A stretch of 57,993 nt of DNA from contig JAFAZX010000007.1 of NCBI GenBank assembly GCA_019239425.1, positions 1 to 57,993 on the forward strand. The letters run 5' to 3'. The translations under genes were made by a program, and so were the position numbers. Source of the DNA: Acidobacteriota bacterium. Its GTDB lineage: Bacteria; Acidobacteriota; Blastocatellia; Pyrinomonadales; Pyrinomonadaceae. Below, piece by piece: positions 33,447 to 41,622 of this stretch (within the stretch, counting starts at the first letter, position 1; every line of letters begins with the position of its first letter). The notes beneath the pieces are model-generated. The model ran no database searches. It was not told the origin of the DNA and was given only the letters and a program-made list of their open reading frames with translations.

Positions 33447-35921
33447 TCAGCGAACCACGAAGAGAACCACCTGGACGATGTGGACGAGCATGAGCGCCAG
33501 CATGAGCGAGGTCGCGACGACGTGCGGCGCGAGCCAGAGCTTGAGGAGCTGGTGGAGGTAGATGAGCGAGTCCACGCGGCGGAGCGTGACGGTCGCCTCG
33601 ACGGCTTCGAGCAGGAGTTGGCGCGACTCGGGGTCGAGGCTGCGCGCCTCCTCCTCGTAAGTCCCGCGCGCGGCGGCGAGCAGCGCCGTCAGCTCCTCGC
33701 GCTTGAGGTACTGGCGCAGGAGGTAGCCGAATGAGAAGACGCGGCCGCGCACCTTCTTGCGGATGAACTCGCGCAGCGCCTCGTTGCTGCGCTGCCCGAT
33801 TTCGGCGAGCGTCTCGCGCAGCTCTTCGCGGCGCGCGCGCAGGTCTTCGACCAGCAGCGGCTCGCCCTCGATGCTCGTCATGATGCGCGGCGCGACGAGG
33901 TAGACGATGGTGCCGAAGAGTCCCGTCACGATGACGGCGTCGAACGTGACCATCAGGAGGGAGGTGAGCAGCCCGCCCGTCGTCTTCCCGCCGTGCAGGA
34001 GAAGCACGAGACCCGCAGCCACGCCGAGGTAGACGTGCATCAGCATCCAGTAGCGCAGCGCGCCCGCGCGCCTGCGGTAGACCTGCCGGCGCAGAGGGTA
34101 CGTCATCACCGCCGCGATGCCGACGAGGCCGACGAGGCCCGTCACCCAGCGCACCGTCAGCCACGTCCCCGCGAGACGTGTGTCAATGCCGAAGCGTTCG
34201 AGCGCCCAGACGGAGGCGCCGGTCAGCGCCAAGACCAGCAGCACGCCGAAGACGTGCCAGAGGGTGGCGACGGGGTCGCGCCGGTGTATGTTGCGGCCGA
34301 TGGCGTGCGTCTGGTCGCGGAAGACGAGGCCGATGCGCCCGTTGACCTCCGAGAAATACTCGCGCGGGTTGACGCGCACGAGCGCGCCCGTCGGGCAGTT
34401 CTCCTGGCAGGAGAAGGCTTCCGACTTCGCGCCCGGCGGGTTCAGCTTCGTGCCGGCGCAGAGGTTGCACTTGGTGGCGAGCAGGTTCTCGGTCGCCGTC
34501 ACCGGCTCGGGCTCCTTCGCGGGCGCGAGGCTCAGCCAGCCCTTGAGCCTCCCGGCGAAGGTCGGCGGCTTCGACACCTCTGCCTTGCGCGGGATCATCG
34601 TGATGGCGTTGTAGGGGCACTGCGTGGCGCAGTCGCCGCAGCCGATGCAGGTCTTGGGGTCGATGTCGATCTGGCCGTTGGCGAAGCGGCCGATGGCGCC
34701 GGTCGGGCAGCCCGTCAGGCACTCCGGGTCCTGGCAGTGCATGCAGACCGAAGGCACGAGCACCTTCTCGCCCGAGACGCCGCCGTAGTTCTTCGGCCGG
34801 CTGATGTGGATGCCGCGGCGCAGCAGGCGCGACTGGCCGTGCACCTGGTGGCAGGCCATCGAGCAGTTGCCGCAGCGCACGCACTTGTCCATGTCCATCA
34901 CGAGCAGGTTCGTGCCGTCCACGACGCCCGTCCCGATCTCGCGCTCGGTGGCGGCGACGAGCGGCTTGTTCAGCCTCGAAGTGACGGTCACGTCGTCGTC
35001 GGCGAGCGAGAAGTCGGAGAAGCCGCGCAGCACCGTGTCGCGCAAAGCGGGGTCTGCGCGCAGCGGCGGCATCGCCACTTCGAGCACCTCCGTGCGCTGC
35101 AGGACGACGGCCGTGTAGGCCCACTTCGCGTCGCGCTCGATGCCTTCGAGGCCGAGGCAGTTGCCGGCGCCGAGGAAGTCCACGCCCACGTCCTCCGTCA
35201 AGCCCTCGACCGTCAGCTCGCTCACCGTCCCGCCGTAGCCGAGGCCGCGCACGCGCCGCACCCACCCGTTCTTGATGAAGAACGTGCGGTCGATGGAGTC
35301 GCCCTCGCGGAAGAGGACGTGGTGCTTGGCGTAGACCATGAAGCGCGCCGACTTGCCGAGCTTGTCGAGGACGGCGGGCGGGAAGTCCTCGCCGGCCGAC
35401 TGCCCGATGTCGATGAGCGTGCGGCTCAGGCCGTGCTTGCGGTAGTTGGCGTCGAGCACCTGCCCGAACTTCGGGAGCTTGCGCAAAAGTCGCAGGGCCG
35501 GGCGCGTCACCTCGAGCACGCGCGCGGGCGCGCCCTCGGGCGCGCGCACCGTCGCGTTGCGCGGCACGCCCGCGAGGATGGACATCTCGCCGAAGCTGAC
35601 GCCCGGCGGGATGGCGGCCACCTTCCGGTCGGCCCCCGTCTCGCGGTCGCGGACGAACACGTCAAGGCTCCCCTCGACCGTGATGAAGAAGGTGTTGCCG
35701 CCCCAGTCGCCCTCGCGGATGACCTCCTCGCCCGGGGCGAACTCGTAGAGGTGGATGTACGGGCCGACCTTCTTGCCCTGGTAGTTCCGCCCGTAGGCGA
35801 TGACTTCGAGGTCGAGCTCGTGGCGGAAGTGTCCGTCGTGCTTTTCGAGCAGGTCGGAGATGATGTCAACGCCGCGGATGGCTTCGAGGACGGTCTGGTG
35901 CTTCTTGATCTCTTTGGGCAT
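33447..35921 (-). CDS. tandem cNMP-binding domains fused to four-cluster ferredoxin and cytochrome b-like membrane domain
   Basis: 824 residues. Domains: cyclic-nucleotide-binding 1 (~45-145, phosphate-binding pattern FGEMSILAGVPRNATV keeps Glu112 and Arg121); cNMP-binding 2 (~185-285, degenerate); HybA/DmsB-like Fe-S region (Cys 347/350/353/357, 393/396/401/405, 425/428/431/435, 485/488/505/509) for four [4Fe-4S]; then about five helices from 550 to 822 with His556, His629, His643, His800 and His814 as possible heme b ligands. First gene of the operon. I infer a quinone-linked, nucleotide-gated electron-transfer protein. Confidence 0.88.
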   Translation of the reverse strand: MPKEIKKHQTVLEAIRGVDIISDLLEKHDGHFRHELDLEVIAYGRNYQGKKVGPYIHLYEFAPGEEVIREGDWGGNTFFITVEGSLDVFVRDRETGADRKVAAIPPGVSFGEMSILAGVPRNATVRAPEGAPARVLEVTRPALRLLRKLPKFGQVLDANYRKHGLSRTLIDIGQSAGEDFPPAVLDKLGKSARFMVYAKHHVLFREGDSIDRTFFIKNGWVRRVRGLGYGGTVSELTVEGLTEDVGVDFLGAGNCLGLEGIERDAKWAYTAVVLQRTEVLEVAMPPLRADPALRDTVLRGFSDFSLADDDVTVTSRLNKPLVAATEREIGTGVVDGTNLLVMDMDKCVRCGNCSMACHQVHGQSRLLRRGIHISRPKNYGGVSGEKVLVPSVCMHCQDPECLTGCPTGAIGRFANGQIDIDPKTCIGCGDCATQCPYNAITMIPRKAEVSKPPTFAGRLKGWLSLAPAKEPEPVTATENLLATKCNLCAGTKLNPPGAKSEAFSCQENCPTGALVRVNPREYFSEVNGRIGLVFRDQTHAIGRNIHRRDPVATLWHVFGVLLVLALTGASVWALERFGIDTRLAGTWLTVRWVTGLVGLVGIAAVMTYPLRRQVYRRRAGALRYWMLMHVYLGVAAGLVLLLHGGKTTGGLLTSLLMVTFDAVIVTGLFGTIVYLVAPRIMTSIEGEPLLVEDLRARREELRETLAEIGQRSNEALREFIRKKVRGRVFSFGYLLRQYLKREELTALLAAARGTYEEEARSLDPESRQLLLEAVEATVTLRRVDSLIYLHQLLKLWLAPHVVATSLMLALMLVHIVQVVLFVVR

Positions 35922-35975
35922 GGGCCTGAAACGAAGGCTTTAGAAATGAAGGTGCGACCTGCGAAATGAGTCGGC

Positions 35976-35981
35976 ATTATA
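35976..35981 (-). promoter_or_regulatory. -10 element of the cNMP/FHA/FAD operon
   Basis: Perfect TATAAT on the minus strand 55 bases before the start codon at 35921; the -35 region is weak. It lies in the 359-base divergent gap (35922-36280), which also holds the REPIN-like hairpin and the sigma-gene -10. Confidence 0.45.
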
Positions 35982-36009
35982 GCACCCGGCGGCGAGAATA
36001 AAAGGTCGA

Positions 36010-36150
36010 AAGCTGGGAGCGCGGGCATCCCTGCCCGCCAGCGTGCGTCAGCACGCTGACCGTCTCCCTCTTCACCTCGACGTTGAGTTGTAAAGTCTCA
36101 GCTTTCGCGCTGCGCGCTCAGGCGGGCAGGGATGCCCGCGCTCCCAGCTT
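36010..36150. repeat. REPIN-like inverted repeat with perfect 30-bp arms
   Basis: Arms 36010-36039 and 36121-36150 are perfectly complementary over 30 bp. Each contains an imperfect palindrome (GCGGGCATCCCTGCCCGC). The 81-base spacer has a further small hairpin (AGCGTGC/GCACGCT). It lies between divergent promoters. Confidence 0.88.
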
Positions 36151-36219
36151 TACGCGGCTTTTTTGGAACCCCCGCGGGCGGGGCGGCGTGTAAGGGGACG
36201 TGCCGGGCGGGGGAGAGTG

Positions 36220-36225
36220 TATAAT
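36220..36225 (+). promoter_or_regulatory. -10 element of the ECF sigma factor gene
   Basis: Perfect TATAAT 56 bases before ATG 36281, with no clear -35 hexamer. A longer reading frame starting at 36200 would begin upstream of this element, which supports ATG 36281 as the true start. Confidence 0.45.
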
Positions 36226-36280
36226 TCCGGCGCGAGGTCTCCCCGGCCGGTTTCGAAACAAGGCAGGCCCCACTTTCCGG

Positions 36281-36940
36281 ATGAGCGCGATCTCCTCCAC
36301 GGACGAGCTGGTCTTCTCCGTCGCATCGGCGGGGGCGCCCGTCCGCGCGGAGGCGGCGGTCGGCGAGATGACCGACCACGGGCTGCTTGAGGCGACGAAG
36401 ACGGGCGACGACGCGGCCTTCGCCGAGCTGGTGCGGCGCTACCGCAACCAGATCACGAACTACGTCTACCGGATGACGAACGACTACGACCTCGCGGTCG
36501 ATCTGGCGCAGGAGACGTTCATGCGGGTCTACGCGGCGGCCGAGCGCTACCAGACCTCTTACGCGTTCTCGACCTACATCTACCGCATCGCCACGAACCT
36601 GGCGATCTCGGAGCTGCGCCGCCGCAAGCGCCGCCGCCTCGTCTCGCTCTCGACCTTCTTCGGCGAGCGCGAGTCGCCGAACGACACCTGCGAGCTGGAC
36701 ATGCCCGACAAGGGGCCGCTCCAGGACGTGACGTTCGTCGAGGACGAGAGGCGCGCGGCCGTGGCGCGGGCTATCGCGACGCTGCCCGAGAAGTACCGCG
36801 CGCCGCTCGTGCTGCGCGACGTGGAGGAGCGCAGCTACGAGGAGATCGCCTGCATCCTCAGCATGAACGAGGGCACGGTCAAGTCGCGCATCAACCGCGC
36901 GCGCGGCTTCCTGCGCGACAAGCTGCGGGCGTACCTGTAA
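36281..36940 (+). CDS. RNA polymerase ECF sigma factor (sigma-70 family)
   Basis: 219 residues. Region 2 is visible as DDAAFAELVRRYRNQITNYVYRM...DYDLAVDLAQETFMRVY...AFSTYIYRIATNLA. Region 4 is the C-terminal helix-turn-helix (TLPEKYRAPLVLRDVEERSYEEIACILSMNEGTVKSRINRAR). No extra domains. It directs RNA polymerase to a specific regulon. The anti-sigma gene follows 11 bases after the stop, the standard ECF pair. The first ~35 residues are not part of region 2, and a start at ATG 36368 is possible. Confidence 0.93.
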   Translation: MSAISSTDELVFSVASAGAPVRAEAAVGEMTDHGLLEATKTGDDAAFAELVRRYRNQITNYVYRMTNDYDLAVDLAQETFMRVYAAAERYQTSYAFSTYIYRIATNLAISELRRRKRRRLVSLSTFFGERESPNDTCELDMPDKGPLQDVTFVEDERRAAVARAIATLPEKYRAPLVLRDVEERSYEEIACILSMNEGTVKSRINRARGFLRDKLRAYL

Positions 36941-36951
36941 GGAACTGTTTT

Positions 36952-37746
36952 ATGTCCGAGTGCAAAGCTTTCCGACGTGAGATCGACGGGGCCGCCGAAG
37001 GGGGCGCGCCGAGCACGGGCCTGCGGGCACACGTCGCCGCGTGCCGCGCGTGCGCCGAAGAGCTGCGCGAGCGCGAGTCCGTGCGCGCGCTGGTCGGCGG
37101 CCTGGGCAGAGTCCCCGCGCCCACGGACTTCGAATTCCGCCTGCGGGCGCGGATGGCCGCGGCGAAGGCGGACGGCCGTGGCAGGCGCTTCGGCGGCGCG
37201 CGCTGGCTCTACGGCTTCGCGCCGGTCGCCGTCGCCGCCTGCTTCGTCCTCGTCTCCGCGACTCTCTATTTCAGGCAGGCGGCGCGGCCTACTTCAAACG
37301 ACGCGCCCGTCGTCGCTTCCTCGCCCACGCGGGGCGCAGAGCCAGTCCAGGTGGCTCCCGTCAACGGAGCTTCGGACATTCCCGTCGCGCCGGCAGCCGC
37401 CGGCAATCGCGCTACCCAGTCGAGACAGATCGAGGTCGCCTCTTCTTCGAAGCCTCCGAAGTCGATGCGCCAGGCGGGCACGCGTTTCAGGCAGCCGCGT
37501 GAAGTCGTGCTCAAGGACGAACCGCGGGCGAGCGAGGCGCAGCGCACGGAGGAGTTCAGCAGTACGGCGGCGCCGGTCATCACCCTGAAGGCCTCCAACG
37601 AACCCCTGCGCGTGATTCTGAGGGACGAGCGCGGGGCCGAGCGCGTCGTGCCGATGCGCTCCGTCAGCTTCGGCTCGCAGGACTTTCTCTCTCGCGGCGC
37701 GGCCGCCAAGCCCGCCGCCGCCGTCGAACCCGGAGGTGTCTGGTAG
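36952..37746 (+). CDS. zinc-finger (ZAS) anti-sigma factor, single-pass membrane
   Basis: 264 residues. The N terminus has a ZAS-type motif (CKAFRREIDG...HVAACRAC) that binds the cognate sigma. One helix (YGFAPVAVAACFVLVSATLYF, ~88-108) is followed by a 150-residue periplasmic part with low-complexity and a beta-like end (ITLKASNEPLRVILRDERG). It should hold the sigma factor inactive until a periplasmic signal acts. AAGGA precedes ATG 36952. Regulatory cleavage by a site-1 type protease is inference; the next gene encodes a protease-like PDZ protein. Confidence 0.88.
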   Translation: MSECKAFRREIDGAAEGGAPSTGLRAHVAACRACAEELRERESVRALVGGLGRVPAPTDFEFRLRARMAAAKADGRGRRFGGARWLYGFAPVAVAACFVLVSATLYFRQAARPTSNDAPVVASSPTRGAEPVQVAPVNGASDIPVAPAAAGNRATQSRQIEVASSSKPPKSMRQAGTRFRQPREVVLKDEPRASEAQRTEEFSSTAAPVITLKASNEPLRVILRDERGAERVVPMRSVSFGSQDFLSRGAAAKPAAAVEPGGVW

Positions 37747-37753
37747 TAGCCCG

Positions 37754-39781
37754 ATGAAGTACACGGACTACATACGTGCCATCGCCGAAGGCGCACGCGG
37801 CACGCGCGCAACGCTCGCGCTCTGCCTGTTTCTGCTCTGTCCCGCCGCCGCGCGTGCACAAGAGGTGACGCCGCCCGCGCCCTCAAGAATGACGCCGCCG
37901 CCGGCCGCCCCTGTGGCCCCGGCCGCGCCCGCTGCGCAGACGAGACCGAAGACTCCCGCGCGCAATCCGCGCCCCGTGCTCGCGCCGACCGCGCCTGCGC
38001 CCGCCGCGCGAACTCCGCCGCCAAACGTAGCGCCCGCCGCGCCGCTGGCTCCTCGCATGCCGCGCGAGGTCGTGACGGTCATACACCGCCTGAGCGGCTG
38101 GAAGCTGCTCGCGTGGCTCGCGACGAGCGGGCCGCCCGCGCTCGAACTCGACGAGTGGCCTTCGGCTTCTGACTCGCACACGAACATCGTCGCCGGCTAC
38201 GTCTACGGCGACGGCCGCAGCGTCGTCGCGCGGCTCCCGCAGGCGGAGGTCGAGCTGGAAGCCTTCGAAGCGCCCAGCACGCCGCCGCCCTTCCTCGCGC
38301 CGGCCGCAGACCGCGCGCCGGCCGAGCCGGAGTACACGCTCGTCACCCCCGACGGCAGGCACGTCGAGGCGAAGTTCATCGGGGTCGATTCTTCGACCGG
38401 CCTCGCGATGCTGGAAGCGGGCGAGCCGCTCCTCAAGGGCGAGCCCGAAGGCGACCAGGGCGACACGGACGACCCGATGGTCGGGCAGCGCGTGCGCCTC
38501 TACGCGCCCATCCCGGCCGAGGCCCCGGCGGCGCCCGCCGCGCCGAACGCGCCTCCGGCGCCGCCGCCGAATGCGAGCTACATCTACCTCAGCATCGACC
38601 AGAAGGAGGGCCGCCTGACGCACCTCGTCCGCGCGCCCTCGGGCAGGCTTTCGAGCGTCGTGGTGAGCGCGGACGTTTCGCCCGAGTGGGTCGGCGCGGT
38701 CGCGGCCAACGAGCTGGGCGAGGTCGTCGGCATCGTCTCGCAGAGCCGCGACGGCGAGACGCGCGTCGTCCCGATGACGACCGTGCGCGAAGCCTGCGCG
38801 CGCGTGCTCAAGCTCCGCGGCACGGTGCCGCAGCCGTGGCTCGGCGCGCGCGGCGACGCGGCGGCGCAAGCCCCCCTGTATAAGTGGAAGGACTTTGGCT
38901 GGCCGCAGGAGTTCGCGCGCTCGTTCATCGTGAAGAGTCAGGGAATCCTGCTCGACTCGGTCGCGCCGGGGACGCCGGCCGCGCTCGCAGGACTCCGCGC
39001 CGGCGACCTCATCACGAGCGTCGGCCCGCGCGCAGTGCGCAACAACGAAGACTTGTCGATGACACTGAAGGAGGCCGGCGTCGGCACCGTAGTTGACTTT
39101 ACGGTCTGGCGCGCGGCGACGCCCGAGCCGCTCAAGGTTTCGGTCGAGCTGAAGGGCGTGAAGAACCCGGCGCAGGCGACGGCCGAGGCGGAGCGGAGCG
39201 CCCTGCGCGCGAGCCTGCTCGGCTCGCAGCGCGAGATACGCGAGATGCGCGCCGCCGAGCGCCGCCTGCGCGGCCAGTCCGCTGAGGCTCAGGCGCGCGC
39301 CGGCGAACTCACACTCATCGCCCAGCGCATCGCCGCCGCCGAGGAGCGGAGCAAGCGCCTGCGCGAGCAGTTCGAACAGGCGCAGCAGCAGCTCGTCTTC
39401 AGCCAGAAGGGGGCGCAGGTGCTCTTGGGGCCGCAGGCCCTCGCGGGGCCGGAGGCGCGCGCGCGCGACATCGCCGTCACGACGCGGCTCAGGACGTACG
39501 GCCTGCACGCCATCGGACTCTCTTCGCGCAGCGCCGCGCCGCTCGGCGCGCAGGGCGGCCTGCTCGTCGTCGCCGTCCAGCCCGAGAGTCCCGCGGCCGC
39601 CTCCGGACTGTTGCCCGGCGACCTGATCGAGACGGTCAACGGCTCGCCCCTCTGGCGCTTCGAGCTGCGCCGCCTGACCACCGAGCCCGACGCGGAGCCG
39701 GCCGTCCTCGGCCTCATCCGCGGGCGCGAGCGTCTGAACGTCAACTTCCCGCCCGCGCCGGCCCCCGAACGGCAGCGTTAG
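37754..39781 (+). CDS. periplasmic PDZ protein, catalytically degenerate HtrA-like
   Basis: 675 residues. A signal peptide (LALCLFLLCPAAARAQ) and a Pro/Ala-rich region to ~100 precede a trypsin-like fold region (~100-370), in which the HtrA pattern is recognisable (VDSSTGLAMLEAGE, ELGEVVGIVSQ) but the expected His, Asp and GNSGG Ser are absent. PDZ 1 (~390-475, GILLDSVAPGTPAALAGLRAGD) and PDZ 2 (~590-665, GGLLVVAVQPESPAAASGLLPGD) are separated by a charged coiled coil (~480-570). It follows the sigma/anti-sigma genes and may sense envelope damage as a binding protein rather than a protease. Confidence 0.85.
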   Translation: MKYTDYIRAIAEGARGTRATLALCLFLLCPAAARAQEVTPPAPSRMTPPPAAPVAPAAPAAQTRPKTPARNPRPVLAPTAPAPAARTPPPNVAPAAPLAPRMPREVVTVIHRLSGWKLLAWLATSGPPALELDEWPSASDSHTNIVAGYVYGDGRSVVARLPQAEVELEAFEAPSTPPPFLAPAADRAPAEPEYTLVTPDGRHVEAKFIGVDSSTGLAMLEAGEPLLKGEPEGDQGDTDDPMVGQRVRLYAPIPAEAPAAPAAPNAPPAPPPNASYIYLSIDQKEGRLTHLVRAPSGRLSSVVVSADVSPEWVGAVAANELGEVVGIVSQSRDGETRVVPMTTVREACARVLKLRGTVPQPWLGARGDAAAQAPLYKWKDFGWPQEFARSFIVKSQGILLDSVAPGTPAALAGLRAGDLITSVGPRAVRNNEDLSMTLKEAGVGTVVDFTVWRAATPEPLKVSVELKGVKNPAQATAEAERSALRASLLGSQREIREMRAAERRLRGQSAEAQARAGELTLIAQRIAAAEERSKRLREQFEQAQQQLVFSQKGAQVLLGPQALAGPEARARDIAVTTRLRTYGLHAIGLSSRSAAPLGAQGGLLVVAVQPESPAAASGLLPGDLIETVNGSPLWRFELRRLTTEPDAEPAVLGLIRGRERLNVNFPPAPAPERQR

Positions 39782-39861
39782 TTTTTCCAAACCCGCCCTC
39801 ACCTGTGCTACTCTTGTCCCGCCGCTCGTTCAATTCAGACAGGTGAGCTTCTCAAACAGCC

Positions 39862-41217
39862 ATGCTGCAAGAGGCCGTCGAGTTCTACCATCAGCTCCTG
39901 CGGGATAGCGAGATCGCGGAGTCGTCGCGCCGCATGCTGGACGAGGGGCTGGAGCACGCCCGGCTCATCTTCGGCGGCCGGCGGCTCTCGCCCTACCTGC
40001 GCCCGCACTTCGTGACCGAGGCCGACTTCGCGCGCGTCACGCGCATCTGCGAGACGGTCTGGTCGGCCATCCAGAAGGTGAAGGACGCCGCCGTCGAGGA
40101 CGAGGGACTGCTGGACGAGCTGGGCGTGACCGACATCGAGCGCGAGCTGGTGCGCATCGACCCGGGCTACCGCGCCGTCTCGCCGACCGCGCGCCTCGAC
40201 TCCTTCCTCACGCAGGAGGCGTACAGCTTCGTCGAGCTGAACGGCGAAAGCCCGGCCGGCATCGCCTACGCCGACGCCGCCTACGAAATCTTTTCGGGCC
40301 TGCCCGTCATGCGCCGCTTCGCCGAGCGCTACACGCTGCGCACCTTCAACGGCCGGCCGCTGCTCCTGGAGACGCTGCTCGAAGCCTACCGCGAGTACGC
40401 GGGCTCAAACGCGAAGGAGAAGCCCGCGATTGGCATCGTGGACTTGAAGGGGCTTCCCACCCAGAAGGAGTTCGAGCTGTTCCGCGACTACTTCGAGTCC
40501 GAAGGCCACCCCGCTGCCATCTGCGCGCCGGAGGACTTGGAGTTCGGGGGCGGGCGCCTGCGCTGCGGCGAGTTCGAGATCGACCTCGTCTACAAGCGGC
40601 TGCTCGTCAACGAGTACCTGCCCGTCATCGACAAGCACCCGGCGCTGCTCGACGCGTACCGCGCGGGCGCCGTCTGCCTCGTCAACAACTTCCGCTCGAA
40701 GATGATTCACAAGAAGGCGCTCTTCGCGGTGCTGACCGACCCGCGCCACGCGCGCCTCTTCACGGAAGACGAGCTCGACACGATCCACGCGCACGTCCCC
40801 TGGACGCGCAAGGTGCGTGAGGGGAAGACCGAGAAGGACGGGGCGGAGATCGACCTGCTCGACTTCGTCCGCCGGAGCAGCGGCCAGCTGGTGCTCAAGC
40901 CGAACGACGACTACGGCGGGCACGGCATCTACATCGGCTGGAACTCAAGCGAAGAGGAGTGGGAGGCGGCGCTGCAGGAGGCGCTCGAGAACGGCGACTA
41001 CCTGGTGCAGGAGCGCGTCTCGACGGCGCGCGAGACCTTCCCGGCCTTGGCCGACGACGGCTCGGTCGTCTACGCCGAGCAGTTGGTCGACCTAGACCCG
41101 CTGCTCTTCAACGGCCGTGTCGGCTCGGCCTTCACGCGCCTCTCTTCGAACGAGCTGGCGAACGTCACGGCGGGCGGCGGGATGGTGCCGACCTTCATCA
41201 TCGACCGGAAGGGCTGA
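39862..41217 (+). CDS. circularly permuted ATP-grasp ligase
   Basis: 451 residues. Similar to COG2308-type/glutathionylspermidine-synthase-like permuted ATP-grasp enzymes: FVELNGESPAGIAYAD in the middle, LVNNFRSKMIHKKALFAVL, then ATP-binding QLVLKPNDDYGGHGI and a final acidic metal segment. Such enzymes join a carboxylate to an amine using ATP. Neighbouring genes encode a PilZ protein and a YbdK-like carboxylate-amine ligase in the same direction and a convergent amidotransferase. Substrates unknown. Confidence 0.85.
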   Translation: MLQEAVEFYHQLLRDSEIAESSRRMLDEGLEHARLIFGGRRLSPYLRPHFVTEADFARVTRICETVWSAIQKVKDAAVEDEGLLDELGVTDIERELVRIDPGYRAVSPTARLDSFLTQEAYSFVELNGESPAGIAYADAAYEIFSGLPVMRRFAERYTLRTFNGRPLLLETLLEAYREYAGSNAKEKPAIGIVDLKGLPTQKEFELFRDYFESEGHPAAICAPEDLEFGGGRLRCGEFEIDLVYKRLLVNEYLPVIDKHPALLDAYRAGAVCLVNNFRSKMIHKKALFAVLTDPRHARLFTEDELDTIHAHVPWTRKVREGKTEKDGAEIDLLDFVRRSSGQLVLKPNDDYGGHGIYIGWNSSEEEWEAALQEALENGDYLVQERVSTARETFPALADDGSVVYAEQLVDLDPLLFNGRVGSAFTRLSSNELANVTAGGGMVPTFIIDRKG

Positions 41218-41256
41218 AGTCTGAAAATTCCCGGCGGCCGGAGGAGTCAACCAGAG

Positions 41257-41583
41257 ATGAACTTCGTCAACAGCCAGGAGCCGTTCGAGGAGCGCCGGCG
41301 CTTCGAGCGCTCGCGGCTCATCATCGACGTCTTCTACAACGGCGACGACCTGACGGGCGTCGCCAGCACGCAGGACATCAGCCCCGGCGGCTTCTACATG
41401 AACACGCAGGCGGAGCTGCCCGAGGGCTCCGTGCTCACCTTGCGCCTGCCGCTCGCGGGGCGCGACGTGGTCTGCAACGGCGAGGTCGTCTACAGCAACC
41501 CCGGCCGCGGCGTGGGCGTGACCTTCCAGGGGCTTTCCGAGGAAGACCGCGCGCACATCGAGTCCGCGCTCAAGCAACAGTAG
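41257..41583 (+). CDS. PilZ domain c-di-GMP-binding protein
   Basis: 108 residues, a single PilZ domain. The c-di-GMP contacts are visible: RRRFERSRL (RxxxR) at ~13-21 and TQDISPGGFYM (D/NxSxxG) at ~43-53, ending with the GVGVTFQGLSEEDR strand-helix. GGAGGAG lies upstream of ATG 41257. Placement between two ligase genes suggests that c-di-GMP may tune their pathway. Confidence 0.9.
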   Translation: MNFVNSQEPFEERRRFERSRLIIDVFYNGDDLTGVASTQDISPGGFYMNTQAELPEGSVLTLRLPLAGRDVVCNGEVVYSNPGRGVGVTFQGLSEEDRAHIESALKQQ

Positions 41584-41622
41584 CCGCGCGCACGGACGCG
41601 CCGGCCGAGGAGAAACTTCCCG

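Noticed and set aside
33993..35969. 658-codon open frame on the plus strand opposite the cNMP-FeS gene
   Set aside because: Antisense shadow; low-complexity composition and no recognisable motif, while the minus-strand frame has cNMP, Fe-S and membrane domains.
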